Source: Marinobacter adhaerens HP15
Lineage (GTDB): Bacteria; Pseudomonadota; Gammaproteobacteria; Pseudomonadales; Oleiphilaceae
Reading direction: 5' to 3'
DNA length: 64,000 nucleotides
Assembly (NCBI RefSeq): GCF_000166295.1
Contig: NC_017506.1
Span: 1,860,001-1,924,000, forward strand
Part shown: piece by piece, positions 16,554 through 26,100 of the stretch
Layout: each line of letters opens with the position of its first letter
How positions within the stretch are numbered: the stretch's first letter is position 1
The notes under the pieces: generated by a model
The model's database searches: none
What the model saw: only the letters and a program-made list of their open reading frames with translations
What the model was told of the DNA's origin: nothing
Made by a program: the position numbers and the translations under genes

Positions 16554-17663
16554 ATGCAATACAAAGGTTCAGAGAATTTCAGCCACAACCAGTCTGACCG
16601 ATTGGGAGTGCTGGTTACCAACCTGGGGACACCGGATGCGCCAACAACCTCGGCCCTCCGTCGCTACCTGGCTGAATTTCTCTCGGACCCCCGGGTGGTC
16701 GAATTGCCGCGGCCGCTCTGGTGGCTGATCCTTCACGGTGTGATCCTGAGAATTCGTCCCAAGCGAAGCGCAGAGGCTTACTCCAGCGTCTGGCAGCCGG
16801 AGGGCTCTCCCCTGCTGCTGCACACTGCAAAGCAGGCTGAGGGTATACGAGAGGCACTCAAGCGCAAGTACGGCCCTAACGTGGTCGTCGGCTTTGCGAT
16901 GCGCTACGGCAACCCCTCAATTTCCCGGGTTCTTGATGAGATGCAGGAACAGGGCGTACGGAAACTGCTGGTTCTGCCACTGTACCCCCAATACTCCGCG
17001 TCGACCTCGGCCTCCACCTTCGATGCCATTGCCAAGGATTTCTCGAAACGGCGCTGGCTGCCGGATTTCCGTTTCATTTCTCACTACCCGGATTATCCTC
17101 CGTACATTGAAGCCATGGCGCGCCATATCGAGGCGCACTGGGCCAACCATGGACGCAACCAGAAGCTGGTATTTTCCTACCATGGCGTGCCGCTCAAGTA
17201 CCTGACCAAGGGCGATCCTTATCACTGCGAGTGCCACAAAACGTCTCGCCTGCTGGCTGAGCGGCTGGGCCTGAGCAAAGAGGACTACATGACCACGTTC
17301 CAATCCCGCTTTGGCAAGGAAGAGTGGCTCAAGCCCTACACGGATGAAACCCTGAAGTCCCTGCCAGGCAAAGGCGTCAAATCCATCGACGTATTCTGCC
17401 CCGGCTTTTCATCCGATTGCCTGGAAACCATTGAGGAAATCGACGAAGAAAACCGTGAGTACTTCATGGAGGCCGGCGGTGAAGGGTTCAGCTACATCAC
17501 AGCGCTGAACGCCACACCCGGGCACATCGAAGCCCTGGTAAAACTGATCGAGGAAAATCTGGAAGGCTGGCAGGTGCCAAAGAACGAGCCAGAGGCTCTG
17601 GCAGCTCGCCAGCAGCGGGCAGACGAGCAGAAAGAAGCAATCTATCCGGGCCGGGATCTCTGA
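16554..17663 (+). CDS. hemH: Ferrochelatase
   Basis: The 369-residue enzyme inserts ferrous iron into protoporphyrin IX, the last step of heme synthesis. Signatures include GVLVTNLGTPDAPTTSALRRYL near the start, PLYPQYSASTSAS in the middle, VFSYHGVPLKY with the catalytic His, DPYHCECHKTS, and FCPGFSSDCLETIEEI. The C terminus has a charged tail. It lies 37 bases after the rhodanese-like gene. No CX-rich iron-sulfur cluster of the eukaryotic type is evident at the C terminus. Confidence 0.96.
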   Translation: MQYKGSENFSHNQSDRLGVLVTNLGTPDAPTTSALRRYLAEFLSDPRVVELPRPLWWLILHGVILRIRPKRSAEAYSSVWQPEGSPLLLHTAKQAEGIREALKRKYGPNVVVGFAMRYGNPSISRVLDEMQEQGVRKLLVLPLYPQYSASTSASTFDAIAKDFSKRRWLPDFRFISHYPDYPPYIEAMARHIEAHWANHGRNQKLVFSYHGVPLKYLTKGDPYHCECHKTSRLLAERLGLSKEDYMTTFQSRFGKEEWLKPYTDETLKSLPGKGVKSIDVFCPGFSSDCLETIEEIDEENREYFMEAGGEGFSYITALNATPGHIEALVKLIEENLEGWQVPKNEPEALAARQQRADEQKEAIYPGRDL

Positions 17664-17692
17664 TCCGCCCCCGAGTTATAGCCGGGGCTGCA

Positions 17693-17911
17693 TCAGCTGC
17701 CCCGGTTTCCCTCCTTACCTTCAAAGCCCTCTGAAATATCCGGTACAGACTGACAGAACGTGCATTCGTCCGTATCGACGGCGGCGCCGCCAGCCTCCAC
17801 ATAACGCAACTTATGGCTCGCCCTGCCCCGATTTGCGGACACGGAAAACTTGCGGTTCCGGCGTTCGGCCGAACCGGTATCAGATGTTTGATGATTCTGA
17901 AATTCGCCCAT
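17693..17911 (-). CDS. Small hypothetical protein with a CxxC-type motif
   Basis: This is a 72-residue hydrophilic ORF. It has a GAGAGG ribosome site about six bases before its ATG and contains DTDECTFC, a Cys-x2-Cys pair that could bind metal. I do not recognise a family. It sits between hemH (convergent) and tRNA-Ser. The basic middle (ERRNRKFSV, ANRGRASHKLRY) is unlike random translation, but coding status is uncertain. Confidence 0.42.
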   Translation of the reverse strand: MGEFQNHQTSDTGSAERRNRKFSVSANRGRASHKLRYVEAGGAAVDTDECTFCQSVPDISEGFEGKEGNRGS

Positions 17912-18049
17912 AACACCCTCTCGTAGTCTCTATGCAAGAATAATGAGGGTTAACTGGCTTCAAACCAAGTAGGGATAACCACGTCGTTATGACGGGAAAT
18001 ATCACGTGGGGAACTGGAGATTCGGAAGAAAGAAAGGTAAGAGGAAAAA

Positions 18050-18140
18050 TGGCGGTGGGCCAGGGATTCGAACCCCGGGAAGGCTACTAACCTTCGGCGG
18101 TTTTCAAGACCGCTGCATTCAGCCACTCTGCCAGCCCACC
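18050..18140 (-). tRNA. serT: tRNA-Ser (anticodon UGA)
   Basis: The acceptor stem pairs GGTGGGC (18134-18140, minus strand) with GCCCACC. The anticodon loop CTTGAAA gives UGA. The TTCGAAT T loop and a long variable arm are typical of class II tRNA-Ser. Discriminator G and an encoded CCA are present. Its position beside yccA and the tus genes matches Pseudomonas and E. coli (serT-yccA-tusE). Confidence 0.97.
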
Positions 18141-18286
18141 GGTTTTTCCATTCGCCGTCATTGCGACAGCGGTGAGCATGATACCGGAATTGCCTGTGCT
18201 GTCAACGCTCTGCATAAAACCCGCCGCATTTTTCAACATTAACGGTTTTTAATGGAATCCGGAAGACGGTTTCCTGTCGTAAATGA

Positions 18287-18314
18287 TTGAAAGTTGCGTA
18301 TCTGACACTATTAT
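18287..18314 (+). promoter_or_regulatory. Candidate sigma-70 promoter of yccA
   Basis: TTGAAA (18287-18292), 16 bases, TATTAT (18309-18314): five of six matches in each hexamer, about 40 bases before the yccA start. Confidence 0.6.
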
Positions 18315-18351
18315 GGGAACCAGTATCCAGTCGTTATAAACGGAGATGACA

Positions 18352-19050
18352 ATGGAAGACAGACGATTCGGCGTTCAGAACTCTCAGGGAGCCTATTCGA
18401 CTCCCCAGACGGAGCGCGCGACCACAGGCATCAGCGATGATGCGATGAAGGTGTTGCGCAACACCTATATGCTGCTTGGCATGACACTCGCCTTTTCGGC
18501 GCTGACAGCATTCCTGAACATGAACGGAACCCACCCGGGCTTCCTGATCACCATCGTGGGATACATTGGGCTGCTGTTCGCAACCTATAAGTTGAAAAAC
18601 AGCCCCTGGGGCATCGTGACTACCTTCGCCCTGACCGGGTTCATGGGTTACACCCTGGGTCCGATCATTGGCGCCTTCGTAGCTGCCGGCGCTTCCTCGA
18701 TTGTCGCCCAGGCGCTGACACTGACCGCAGTTGCGTTTGTTGGTCTGTCTGCCACGGCCATCATCACCAAGAAAGACTTCAGCTTCATGTCCAGCTTCCT
18801 GACCGCTGGTGCGTTTGTACTGATCGGTGCCATGCTTCTGGCCTTCCTGATGGAGAGCTCTGTTCTGCATCTGGCAGTATCCGCCGGCTTCACGATCTTT
18901 GCATCGATCATGATCCTGTTCGAGACCAGCCAGATCATCAAGGGTGGTGAGCGTAACTACGTGATCGCCACTGTTGGTCTGTATGTATCCATCTACAACC
19001 TGTTCGTCAGCCTGCTGCACCTGCTGTCTGCGTTCAGTGGCGAAGATTGA
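18352..19050 (+). CDS. yccA: Bax inhibitor-1/YccA family membrane protein
   Basis: The 232-residue inner membrane protein has about seven hydrophobic segments and the family signature FALTGFMGYTLGPIIGAF. In E. coli YccA is a substrate and modulator of the FtsH protease. The start is taken at 18352, not 18346, because the GGAG at 18342-18345 is six bases from the second ATG and abuts the first. It is followed by a terminator and then the tus operon, the order seen in pseudomonads. Confidence 0.92.
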   Translation: MEDRRFGVQNSQGAYSTPQTERATTGISDDAMKVLRNTYMLLGMTLAFSALTAFLNMNGTHPGFLITIVGYIGLLFATYKLKNSPWGIVTTFALTGFMGYTLGPIIGAFVAAGASSIVAQALTLTAVAFVGLSATAIITKKDFSFMSSFLTAGAFVLIGAMLLAFLMESSVLHLAVSAGFTIFASIMILFETSQIIKGGERNYVIATVGLYVSIYNLFVSLLHLLSAFSGED

Positions 19051-19074
19051 TACCAGGCTGAATCAGCCGCTTCG

Positions 19075-19100
19075 AAACCCCGGCAGTTGCCGGGGTTTTT
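19075..19100 (+). terminator. Intrinsic terminator after yccA
   Basis: AAACCCCGGCA and TGCCGGGGTTT form an 11-bp stem with a two-base gap (a larger effective loop), followed by T residues, 25 bases after the yccA stop. Confidence 0.85.
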
Positions 19101-19153
19101 GCTTTCTGTAAACTGAAAGTCATTGTCTTGCAGACTTATAACGAACAGGAACC

Positions 19154-19558
19154 ATGTCCGAAACCTTTACCCTGGTAATTACCGGCGCGCCCTACTCGTC
19201 TCAGGCGCCCCAGACTGCTCTCGGCTTTGCGAAGGCAGCGGTGGATGCTGGTCATCACATTGACCGGGTGTTCCTCTACGGTGACGGGGTCCATCTGGCC
19301 TCTGCGCTCTGCGCGCCACCGTCTGACGAAACCCACTGGCCAGACGAATGGTCGCGGTTTCTGACTCAGCACAATATTCCCGGCGTGGCATGCATTGCCT
19401 CCGCGCTGCGTCGTGGCCTCGTCAACGAAACCGAACAGAAACGCTATGAATTGCCTTCGGCCAATCTTCGGGCCCCGTTTGAAATCGCTGGTCTCGGCGA
19501 ATGGGTCGAAGGACGAATCAAATCCACGCGCACGCTCTATTTCCACGCTGGAGACTGA
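19154..19558 (+). CDS. tusD: Sulfurtransferase complex subunit TusD (DsrE family)
   Basis: The 134-residue protein passes persulfide sulfur from TusA toward TusE and MnmA for 2-thiouridine in tRNA wobble positions. The DsrE fold starts with LVITGAPYSSQAPQTALGFA, and the catalytic cysteine is Cys80 in NIPGVACIASALRRG. It is the first gene of a four-gene tus cluster, with the next start 2 bases after its stop. It sits near a tRNA-Ser gene, but no functional link is implied. Confidence 0.93.
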   Translation: MSETFTLVITGAPYSSQAPQTALGFAKAAVDAGHHIDRVFLYGDGVHLASALCAPPSDETHWPDEWSRFLTQHNIPGVACIASALRRGLVNETEQKRYELPSANLRAPFEIAGLGEWVEGRIKSTRTLYFHAGD

Positions 19559-19560
19559 CC

Positions 19561-19911
19561 ATGAGCACACTGATCATGATTGACCAGCCTCCCTACGGCG
19601 CGTGGACCGGACGGGAAGCACTGGATATGGCGTTTTCGCTGGCAGCCTTCGACCAGTCGGCATCCCTGCTATTCACCGGGCCTGGCGTTAACTGGCTGAG
19701 ACAGACTCAGCACGCCGGAGGCATTGAACAGAAGTCTGTGGAGAAGAATCTCGCTGCAGCACCGATATTCGGCATTGACGCGATCCTGGCTGATCGGGCT
19801 GCCTGCATCGCCTTCGGCCTCGATGAGCATTCGCTGATTGAAGGCGTCACCCTGGTAGATGCTGATGCCGATCTCCTCACTGACTATGACCACACCGCAT
19901 TTGCAGGTTAG
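19561..19911 (+). CDS. tusC: Sulfurtransferase complex subunit TusC (DsrF family)
   Basis: This is a 116-residue DsrF-type subunit that forms the TusBCD hexamer with TusB and TusD. The start MSTLIMIDQPPYGAWTGREALDMAFSLA carries the family pattern, and the centre FGIDAILADRAACIAFGL is typical. No catalytic role is expected. The earlier frame from 19501 overlaps tusD and is rejected. Confidence 0.9.
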   Translation: MSTLIMIDQPPYGAWTGREALDMAFSLAAFDQSASLLFTGPGVNWLRQTQHAGGIEQKSVEKNLAAAPIFGIDAILADRAACIAFGLDEHSLIEGVTLVDADADLLTDYDHTAFAG

Positions 19912-19916
19912 CTCAG

Positions 19917-20201
19917 ATGACTGACATCCAGACATTGCACATATTGAACAAATCCCCCGATCATCCCCGGGCCGCGCGGTGCGTTGAAATGATGTCTGCA
20001 GAAGACGGCCTTCTTCTGACCGGCAACGGCGTGCTGTTGCTGGCACGCGGGAACCTTCTGCCGGGCGCCAGCAAGGTCTTTGCGCTCATTCCGGACGTCG
20101 AGGCGCGCGGACTGGGAGATCTGAGCGGCAACGTCAGTTCTGTGGACTTTGGGGAGATGGTAACGCTTTCATTGCAGGCACAACGGGTAATCAGTTGGTA
20201 A
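19917..20201 (+). CDS. tusB: Sulfurtransferase complex subunit TusB (DsrH family)
   Basis: The 94-residue protein begins MTDIQTLHILNKSP, the DsrH signature, and carries Cys22 in AARCVEMM at the place where sulfur-oxidiser DsrH has its conserved cysteine; E. coli TusB lacks it. It completes the TusBCD complex. It starts 5 bases after tusC and is followed 3 bases later by tusE. Confidence 0.9.
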   Translation: MTDIQTLHILNKSPDHPRAARCVEMMSAEDGLLLTGNGVLLLARGNLLPGASKVFALIPDVEARGLGDLSGNVSSVDFGEMVTLSLQAQRVISW

Positions 20202-20204
20202 ATC

Positions 20205-20531
20205 ATGGTCAGTAATGCAACGCCACAACGAAACAACGAAGGCTTTCTTGAAGACGCCCAGGCGTGGACCGAAGGTGTCGCGACGGCCATCGCTGCCGAG
20301 GACGACGTGGATCTCACAGAAAAACACTGGGAAATCATAAAGTTTCTTCGGTCTTTTTATGAAGAGCATGAAATGTCGCCACCCTCTAATCGCCTGTTTG
20401 TGAAGGCGGTCAAAGAAGCGCTCGGTGAGGATAAGGGGAACAGCATCTACCTGATGCAGCTGTTTCCCGGCACCCCTGCAAAGACCGCCTGCAGGATTGC
20501 GGGGCTGCCAAGGCCAACTAACTGTCTTTAG
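20205..20531 (+). CDS. tusE: TusE/DsrC family sulfur-carrier protein
   Basis: This is a 108-residue DsrC-fold protein: LTEKHWEIIKFLRSFYEEHEMSPP and a mobile C-terminal arm. Both C-terminal cysteines of DsrC are present: Cys107 penultimate (PRPTNCL) and Cys96 eleven positions earlier (KTACRIAG). Basic TusE needs only the penultimate Cys. With TusBCD it accepts persulfide for tRNA thiolation. No dsrAB is in the window, so a sulfite-reductase role is not implied. The stop overlaps the convergent neighbour by 14 bases. Confidence 0.92.
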   Translation: MVSNATPQRNNEGFLEDAQAWTEGVATAIAAEDDVDLTEKHWEIIKFLRSFYEEHEMSPPSNRLFVKAVKEALGEDKGNSIYLMQLFPGTPAKTACRIAGLPRPTNCL

Positions 20532-20886
20532 AGTCCTTTGAGGCGGCGCCGTCCTTCTGCCTGTTGCGTTCCAGGTCGGCTGCACTGCCAAGGAAGCTAC
20601 TCAGGCCGTTCTCAAACAGGCCAGAGCCAAATTTCAGGAACTGGCGGGTCGATTCTTTAACGGTGCCGTCAAGGGCGCTTTCTGGCAGTTCCCGGATGGT
20701 ATCTGCCACACCCTTTTTTACGCCACGAGTCACCGCCGGTTCGATTTCACGGCCGGCCTCAATCAGTTCCGCCACCCTGGCATCGAGGTATGGACGGACC
20801 ACGAAACGCCAGAACCCCCAGAGAGTGACAAGCACGGCGCCAACGGTTGCAAGAATCTGGATTGTCAGTGTTAGCCAAAAAGGCAT
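20518..20886 (-). CDS. Small membrane-anchored protein of unknown function
   Basis: The 122-residue protein has one N-terminal transmembrane helix (PFWLTLTIQILATVGAVLVTLWGFW), then an acidic/basic helical region (VAELIEAGREIEPAVTRGVKKGVADTIRELP) and a charged Lys/Asp/Ser-rich tail. The ATG at 20886 follows an exact AAGGAGG site; the longer start at 20922 has none. Located downstream of the DUF445 gene on the same strand, with a 41-base gap. It is conserved-looking, but I do not recognise a named family. Confidence 0.75.
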   Translation of the reverse strand: MPFWLTLTIQILATVGAVLVTLWGFWRFVVRPYLDARVAELIEAGREIEPAVTRGVKKGVADTIRELPESALDGTVKESTRQFLKFGSGLFENGLSSFLGSAADLERNRQKDGAASKDSKDS

Positions 20887-20927
20887 AGCCTTCCTCCTTG
20901 TACTCCCGATAACGGGATTCATTCCGG

Positions 20928-22127
20928 CTAGAAATTCAGATAGTTCAGGGAAACGAACTGAAGCAACCCTGCCAGGGCACCAAAAATACCGCCCACAATC
21001 ATCAACTGGACCTCTTCTTCCCGGAACGCCGGGCGCAGGATGTCCTGGAATTCATCGGGTTTCAGCGCTTTCATCTGGCCGGACAGAACTTCGGCTACCA
21101 CAGGTGCCCGCTCTCGGTTAAAAGCCGGGTCACTGAACACGTCACGCGTAGCCAGTACCGCCTTCTGGTTCATGGCTTTCTTGAGCTCGGTGTAACCCGT
21201 CATACCAACGGTGACCTGCGCCGTCAGCTTCATGATGACAGAGTTGTCCAGTAAGGGGCGAAGGTGTTTCTGGATAATCGCACGGGTTCTGTCACCGTGG
21301 CTGCCGTTGATCATGGCGTCGGCAACCTTCTCTACAGTAATCAGTTCCTCCGCCACCAGCCTGGCCCAGACATCACTGATTTCTGGCTGCCTGCGCAAAA
21401 ACAAACCCTGAACCTTCCAAAACAGGATTCGTCGGGGCCTGAGCGGCGCGAAAATCAGGTTGATGGCAATCCAGTTGGTCACGAAACCGACCACGAAGCC
21501 GCCCAGCGGCAGCAGCCAGGGCTCCGGATAGCGAGTCCATAAGGGCACAAGGAGAGCTCCAAGAATGCCTCCGATAACCGCACCTCGGTTGATCACAGAC
21601 TGAAGCTCCACCGCACCGGCTTGCTGGAAAATCCGGTTCATCATGTCCGGATGTTTTTCGAGTTCGCGGCTGAGCAGAGCCTTGAGGTCGACCAACTCGT
21701 CCAGATCGTCACCAAAGTCCTCCACCAGCTCCTCTACCCTGGAGGGCAGCTGTTCACGGGCCCACTGATAAATCCGGTTTCTGACAAATAAGGGAAGGTT
21801 GTCCCAAAGGACCGGCTGGATTTCGTACATAACCTCATCGATGTACTCATCCATCCGCGGGGTCACCTGGGAAATCACCTGCTCAACGATGCGCTGCGGT
21901 TCAAGCCTCTGGTAGACAGCGTTGAGGTCGCCGAACTGCCGAAGCGTCCTGTCGATGCAGATATGCGCCATCTTTTCCGCTTTGCGGGGAATAACGCCCT
22001 GCCACCCTATCAGCCCCACTCCGATGAACTGCACCGGATAGAAGGACATCTGGATGGCCAGCCAGTTGGTCAGCCAACCAACAACGGCCGCCATAAGAGG
22101 CACTGACAGAAGCGCAACGTCGAACAA
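20928..22127 (-). CDS. DUF445 family membrane protein
   Basis: The 399-residue protein has N-terminal hydrophobic segments (LLSVPLMAAVVGWLTNWLAIQMSFYPV), a helical middle, and a second membrane block GAVIGGILGALLVPLWT-type then FVVGFVTNWIAINLIFAPLRP. The C-terminal IVGGIFGALAGLLQF forms another helix. The repeated GWLTNW/GFVTNWIAI motif is characteristic of DUF445. Function is unknown; relatives are inner membrane proteins of envelope stress or sporulation contexts. Confidence 0.88.
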   Translation of the reverse strand: MFDVALLSVPLMAAVVGWLTNWLAIQMSFYPVQFIGVGLIGWQGVIPRKAEKMAHICIDRTLRQFGDLNAVYQRLEPQRIVEQVISQVTPRMDEYIDEVMYEIQPVLWDNLPLFVRNRIYQWAREQLPSRVEELVEDFGDDLDELVDLKALLSRELEKHPDMMNRIFQQAGAVELQSVINRGAVIGGILGALLVPLWTRYPEPWLLPLGGFVVGFVTNWIAINLIFAPLRPRRILFWKVQGLFLRRQPEISDVWARLVAEELITVEKVADAMINGSHGDRTRAIIQKHLRPLLDNSVIMKLTAQVTVGMTGYTELKKAMNQKAVLATRDVFSDPAFNRERAPVVAEVLSGQMKALKPDEFQDILRPAFREEEVQLMIVGGIFGALAGLLQFVSLNYLNF

Positions 22128-22346
22128 GTTTGACCCCGGTAGAAGAGTGTAATCCGTTTTAAGGCGGTGATAATGCCGTTAACGGACAGACAGGATAGTA
22201 CCTGCCTGCAGTTGCTGTGTATGCGACACATGATGAAGTAATTGAAATGTCACAACATTGGCCGAGCAGCCATGGCGAAAGCGGTAATGCGGCAGGCCGA
22301 ATAGATGCCGCGCCCCGGAGGGCGCGGCAAAACGGGAAGGGAGGAC

Positions 22347-22934
22347 TTACTGGTAGTAGGCGTTTTCGGTGTAGGAGTGGTCGGTCACGTCACGCACTGC
22401 AGTGATTTCCGGAACCCGCTCCTTCAAGGTTGATTCCACGCCCTGCTTCAGGGTCAGGCTGACTGCCGAGCAACCCTGGCAACCGCCACCGAAACGCAGC
22501 ACGGCCACGGATTCGTCGACGATCTCCACAAGGGACACCTCGCCGCCATGGGCGGCCAGATTCGGATTGATCTCGGAAGCGAGTATGTAGTTCACCCGAT
22601 CCGGCAGAGGTGCGTCGTCATCAATCTTGGGCACTTTTGCATTTGGTGCCTTGATGGTGAGCTGCCCACCCATCTGGTCCTTGGAGTAATCCACGTAGGC
22701 CTCTTCGAGGAAGGGCACGGAATTGTGGTCCAGATACAGGACGAACTTGTCCAGATCTACCTGCTCGTCCGTCGGTACTACTTCGTTAGGCGGGCAGTAG
22801 GCCAGACAGGTTTCGGCGTTTTTGGTGCCGGGCTGGGTCACGAAGATACGTACGCCCATGCCTTCCACGTCCTGTTTTTCGATAAGTTGTGCAAGATAAT
22901 CCCGAGCGGGATCTGTCACAGTAACCTGAGCCAT
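22347..22934 (-). CDS. nfuA: Fe-S biogenesis protein NfuA
   Basis: The 195-residue Fe-S carrier has an N-terminal degenerate A-type domain ([28 protein letters not shown]) and a C-terminal Nfu domain with [10 protein letters not shown]. The cluster cysteines are Cys152 and Cys155, close to E. coli Cys149 and Cys152. It delivers 4Fe-4S clusters to targets under stress. The gene is divergent from metH across 232 bases. A GC-rich hairpin (about 22308-22329) lies after the stop but has no T tract. Confidence 0.95.
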   Translation of the reverse strand: MAQVTVTDPARDYLAQLIEKQDVEGMGVRIFVTQPGTKNAETCLAYCPPNEVVPTDEQVDLDKFVLYLDHNSVPFLEEAYVDYSKDQMGGQLTIKAPNAKVPKIDDDAPLPDRVNYILASEINPNLAAHGGEVSLVEIVDESVAVLRFGGGCQGCSAVSLTLKQGVESTLKERVPEITAVRDVTDHSYTENAYYQ

Positions 22935-23084
22935 GTTTTCAACCCGTTTGAAAGTTTGGGTTCATTTTAAGGGAGTTCGCGGGAACATGAAAGACCAAGT
23001 AAAATAGTCGGGCTTTACGAAGGTAATGAATTTCCCGTATTGGCAGGTATTTGCAGTAGGCAATTGATAATCGTCATTCGTACT

Positions 23085-23113
23085 AAGACGGGCTCGGGCA
23101 ATTTTGCTATGAT
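23085..23113 (+). promoter_or_regulatory. Candidate extended -10 promoter of metH
   Basis: TGCTATGAT (23105-23113) is an extended -10 element; the -35 region (23085-23090) is weak. It lies about 54 bases before the metH ATG. No riboswitch-like structure is recognised in the leader. Confidence 0.45.
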
Positions 23114-23166
23114 CCCGCGCCATTGAATTTAATACCGCGTTTTTAACGACATCCGGAAGTAAACCT

Positions 23167-26100
23167 ATGACCGATCGCACCACCCGTCTCGACCAGCTCC
23201 ACAAGGCCCTGCAGGAACGCATTGTGATCCTTGATGGCGGCATGGGCACCATGATCCAGAATCTCAAGCTGGACGAGAAGGCGTTCCGTGGCGATCGGTT
23301 TGCCGACTACGAACGGGAAGTTCAGGGCAATAATGACCTGCTGAACCTGACCCAGCCCGCCCTGCTCCGCAACATCCACGCGGACTACCTGGACGCCGGC
23401 GCAGACATTATCGAGACCAACACCTTTAACTCCACCCAGCTTTCCCAGGCGGACTATGGGCTGGAAGCGATTGCCAGGGAACTGAACGTGGCCGCAGCCG
23501 AACTGGCCCGGCAGATCGCGGATGAGTACACCGCGAAAAACCCGGAAAAACCGCGATTTGTCGCCGGTGCCGTCGGGCCAACATCGCGGACCGCCTCCAT
23601 CTCACCGGATGTCAATAACCCGGGCTACCGCAATGTCGATTTCCAGACCCTGGTCGATAACTACTACGAAGCGGTAGGAGGCCTGGTCGAAGGCGGCTGC
23701 GACCTGATCCTGATTGAAACCATTTTCGATACGCTGAACGCCAAGGCGGCGATCTACGCCACTCAGCAGTATTTTGAGGACAGCGGCATCACCCTGCCGA
23801 TCATGATTTCCGGCACCATTACCGATGCCTCCGGCCGAACCCTTTCCGGTCAGACCACCGAGGCTTTCTGGAATTCGGTGGCCCACGCCAAACCCATATC
23901 CGTTGGCCTGAACTGCGCACTGGGGGCCGACGCCCTGCGCCCTTATGTGGAAGAGCTGTCTGCAAAGGCGGAAACCTATGTCAGCGCCCACCCGAATGCC
24001 GGCCTTCCCAACGAGTTTGGTGAATACGATCAGACACCCGAGGAAATGGCCGAGATCATCGAAGGCTTCGCCCGTGACGGTTTTCTGAACATCATCGGTG
24101 GCTGCTGTGGCTCCCGGCCGGATCACATCGAAGCCATCGCCCAGGCGGTGTCCAAGTACCCGCCCCGGAAGATTCCCGAACGCCCGAAAGCGCTGCGTCT
24201 TTCTGGCCTTGAGCCGTTCACAGGCGACGACAATGTTCTGTTTATCAACGTGGGTGAGCGGACCAACGTCACCGGCTCCAAGCGCTTCCTGCGTCTGATC
24301 AAGGAAGAGCAATACGAAGAGGCCCTCAGCGTCGCCCGTGATCAGGTGGAAAACGGTGCCCAGATCATCGACATCAACATGGATGAGGGCATGCTGGAGT
24401 CGAAAGAGGTGATGGTCACCTTCCTGAACCTCGTCGCCTCCGAGCCGGATATCTCCCGGGTGCCGATCATGATCGACTCCTCCAAGTGGGATGTGATCGA
24501 AGCAGGATTGCGCTGCATCCAGGGCAAGGCGGTTGTGAACTCCATCAGTCTCAAGGAAGGCGAAGAGGAGTTCGTCAAGCGCGCCAGAGACTGCATGCGC
24601 TATGGCGCCGCCGTGGTGGTAATGGCCTTCGACGAACAGGGCCAGGCAGACACCTACGAGCGCAAGACCGAGATCTGCAAGCGCTCTTACGATGTGTTGA
24701 CCGGCATCGGCTTCAACCCGGCGGATATCATTTTTGATCCGAACATCTTTGCCATTGCCACAGGCATCGAGGAACACAACAACTACGCGGTGGATTTCAT
24801 CAACGCCACCCGCTGGATTCGGGAAAACCTGCCCCACGCCTCAATTTCCGGCGGCGTGAGCAACGTGTCCTTCTCGTTCCGCGGCAATGATGTAGTCCGT
24901 GAAGCCATCCACTCGGTGTTCCTCTACCACGCCATCAAGGCGGGGATGAACATGGGCATCGTGAACCCCGGCCAACTGGTGATTTACGACGAAATCGACC
25001 CGGAGCTCAAAGAGCTGGTGGAAGATGTTGTCCTGAACCGCCGTGATGATTCCACTGACCGGCTCCTTGAGATCGCCGAACGCTACAAAGGCAAAGGCGG
25101 CAAAACCCAGGAGGAAGACCTGGCCTGGCGTGAATGGCCGGTGGAGAAGCGCCTGGAACATGCACTGGTCAAAGGCATTACCACCTATATCGTGGACGAT
25201 ACCGAAGCCTGCCGCCAGAGAGCCACACATCCCATTGAGGTCATTGAAGGCCCATTGATGGATGGCATGAACGTGGTCGGAGACCTCTTCGGCGATGGCA
25301 AGATGTTCCTGCCCCAGGTGGTCAAAAGCGCCCGCGTCATGAAACAGGCGGTTGCACACCTGATTCCCTACATCGAAGCGGAGAAAACGGAAGACCAGAA
25401 AGCCAAGGGCAAGATCCTGATGGCCACGGTAAAGGGCGATGTCCATGATATCGGCAAGAACATCGTGGGAGTGGTCCTGCAATGCAACAACTATGAGGTG
25501 ATTGACCTGGGTGTGATGGTGCCCTGCGACAAGATCCTCGCTGCTGCAAAAGAACACGATGTCGACCTTATTGGTCTGAGCGGTCTGATTACCCCGTCTC
25601 TGGACGAAATGGTCCACGTGGCTCGCGAGATGCAACGACTCGATTTCAACATTCCGCTGATGATCGGTGGCGCAACAACTTCCAAGGCGCATACCGCGGT
25701 AAAAATCGAGCCCCAGTACAAGAACGACATCGCGCTGTACGTGTCGGACGCATCCCGCTGCGTGAACGTCGCATCCCAGCTTCTGAGCAAGAATGCGAAG
25801 CCCGAGTTTGTGGAAGCCGCCCGTACGGAGTATGACGAAATCCGCGAGCGCCGCAAGAACCGAGGTGACCGCACCAAGCTGGTTTCCCTGAAGGAAGCTC
25901 GTGATCGCGCCCCCGACATCTCCTTCGAAGGCTACCAGCCTCCAAAGCCGGCTTTCACCGGCATCCGGGTGTTCGAGGAATATGACCTCAACGAGCTGGT
26001 GGACTACATCGACTGGACGCCGTTCTTCATGTCCTGGGATATTTCTGGCAAGTACCCGGCCATTTTTGATGACCCGAAGCGTGGCGAGGCTGCCCGCCAC

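Noticed and set aside
22308..22329. GC-rich inverted repeat after nfuA as a terminator
   Set aside because: The stem is good, but neither side has a T tract; reported only as a hairpin in the nfuA entry.
22935..23166. SAM or cobalamin riboswitch in the metH leader
   Set aside because: No recognisable box or multi-helix pattern; the region is AT-rich and explained by divergent promoters.
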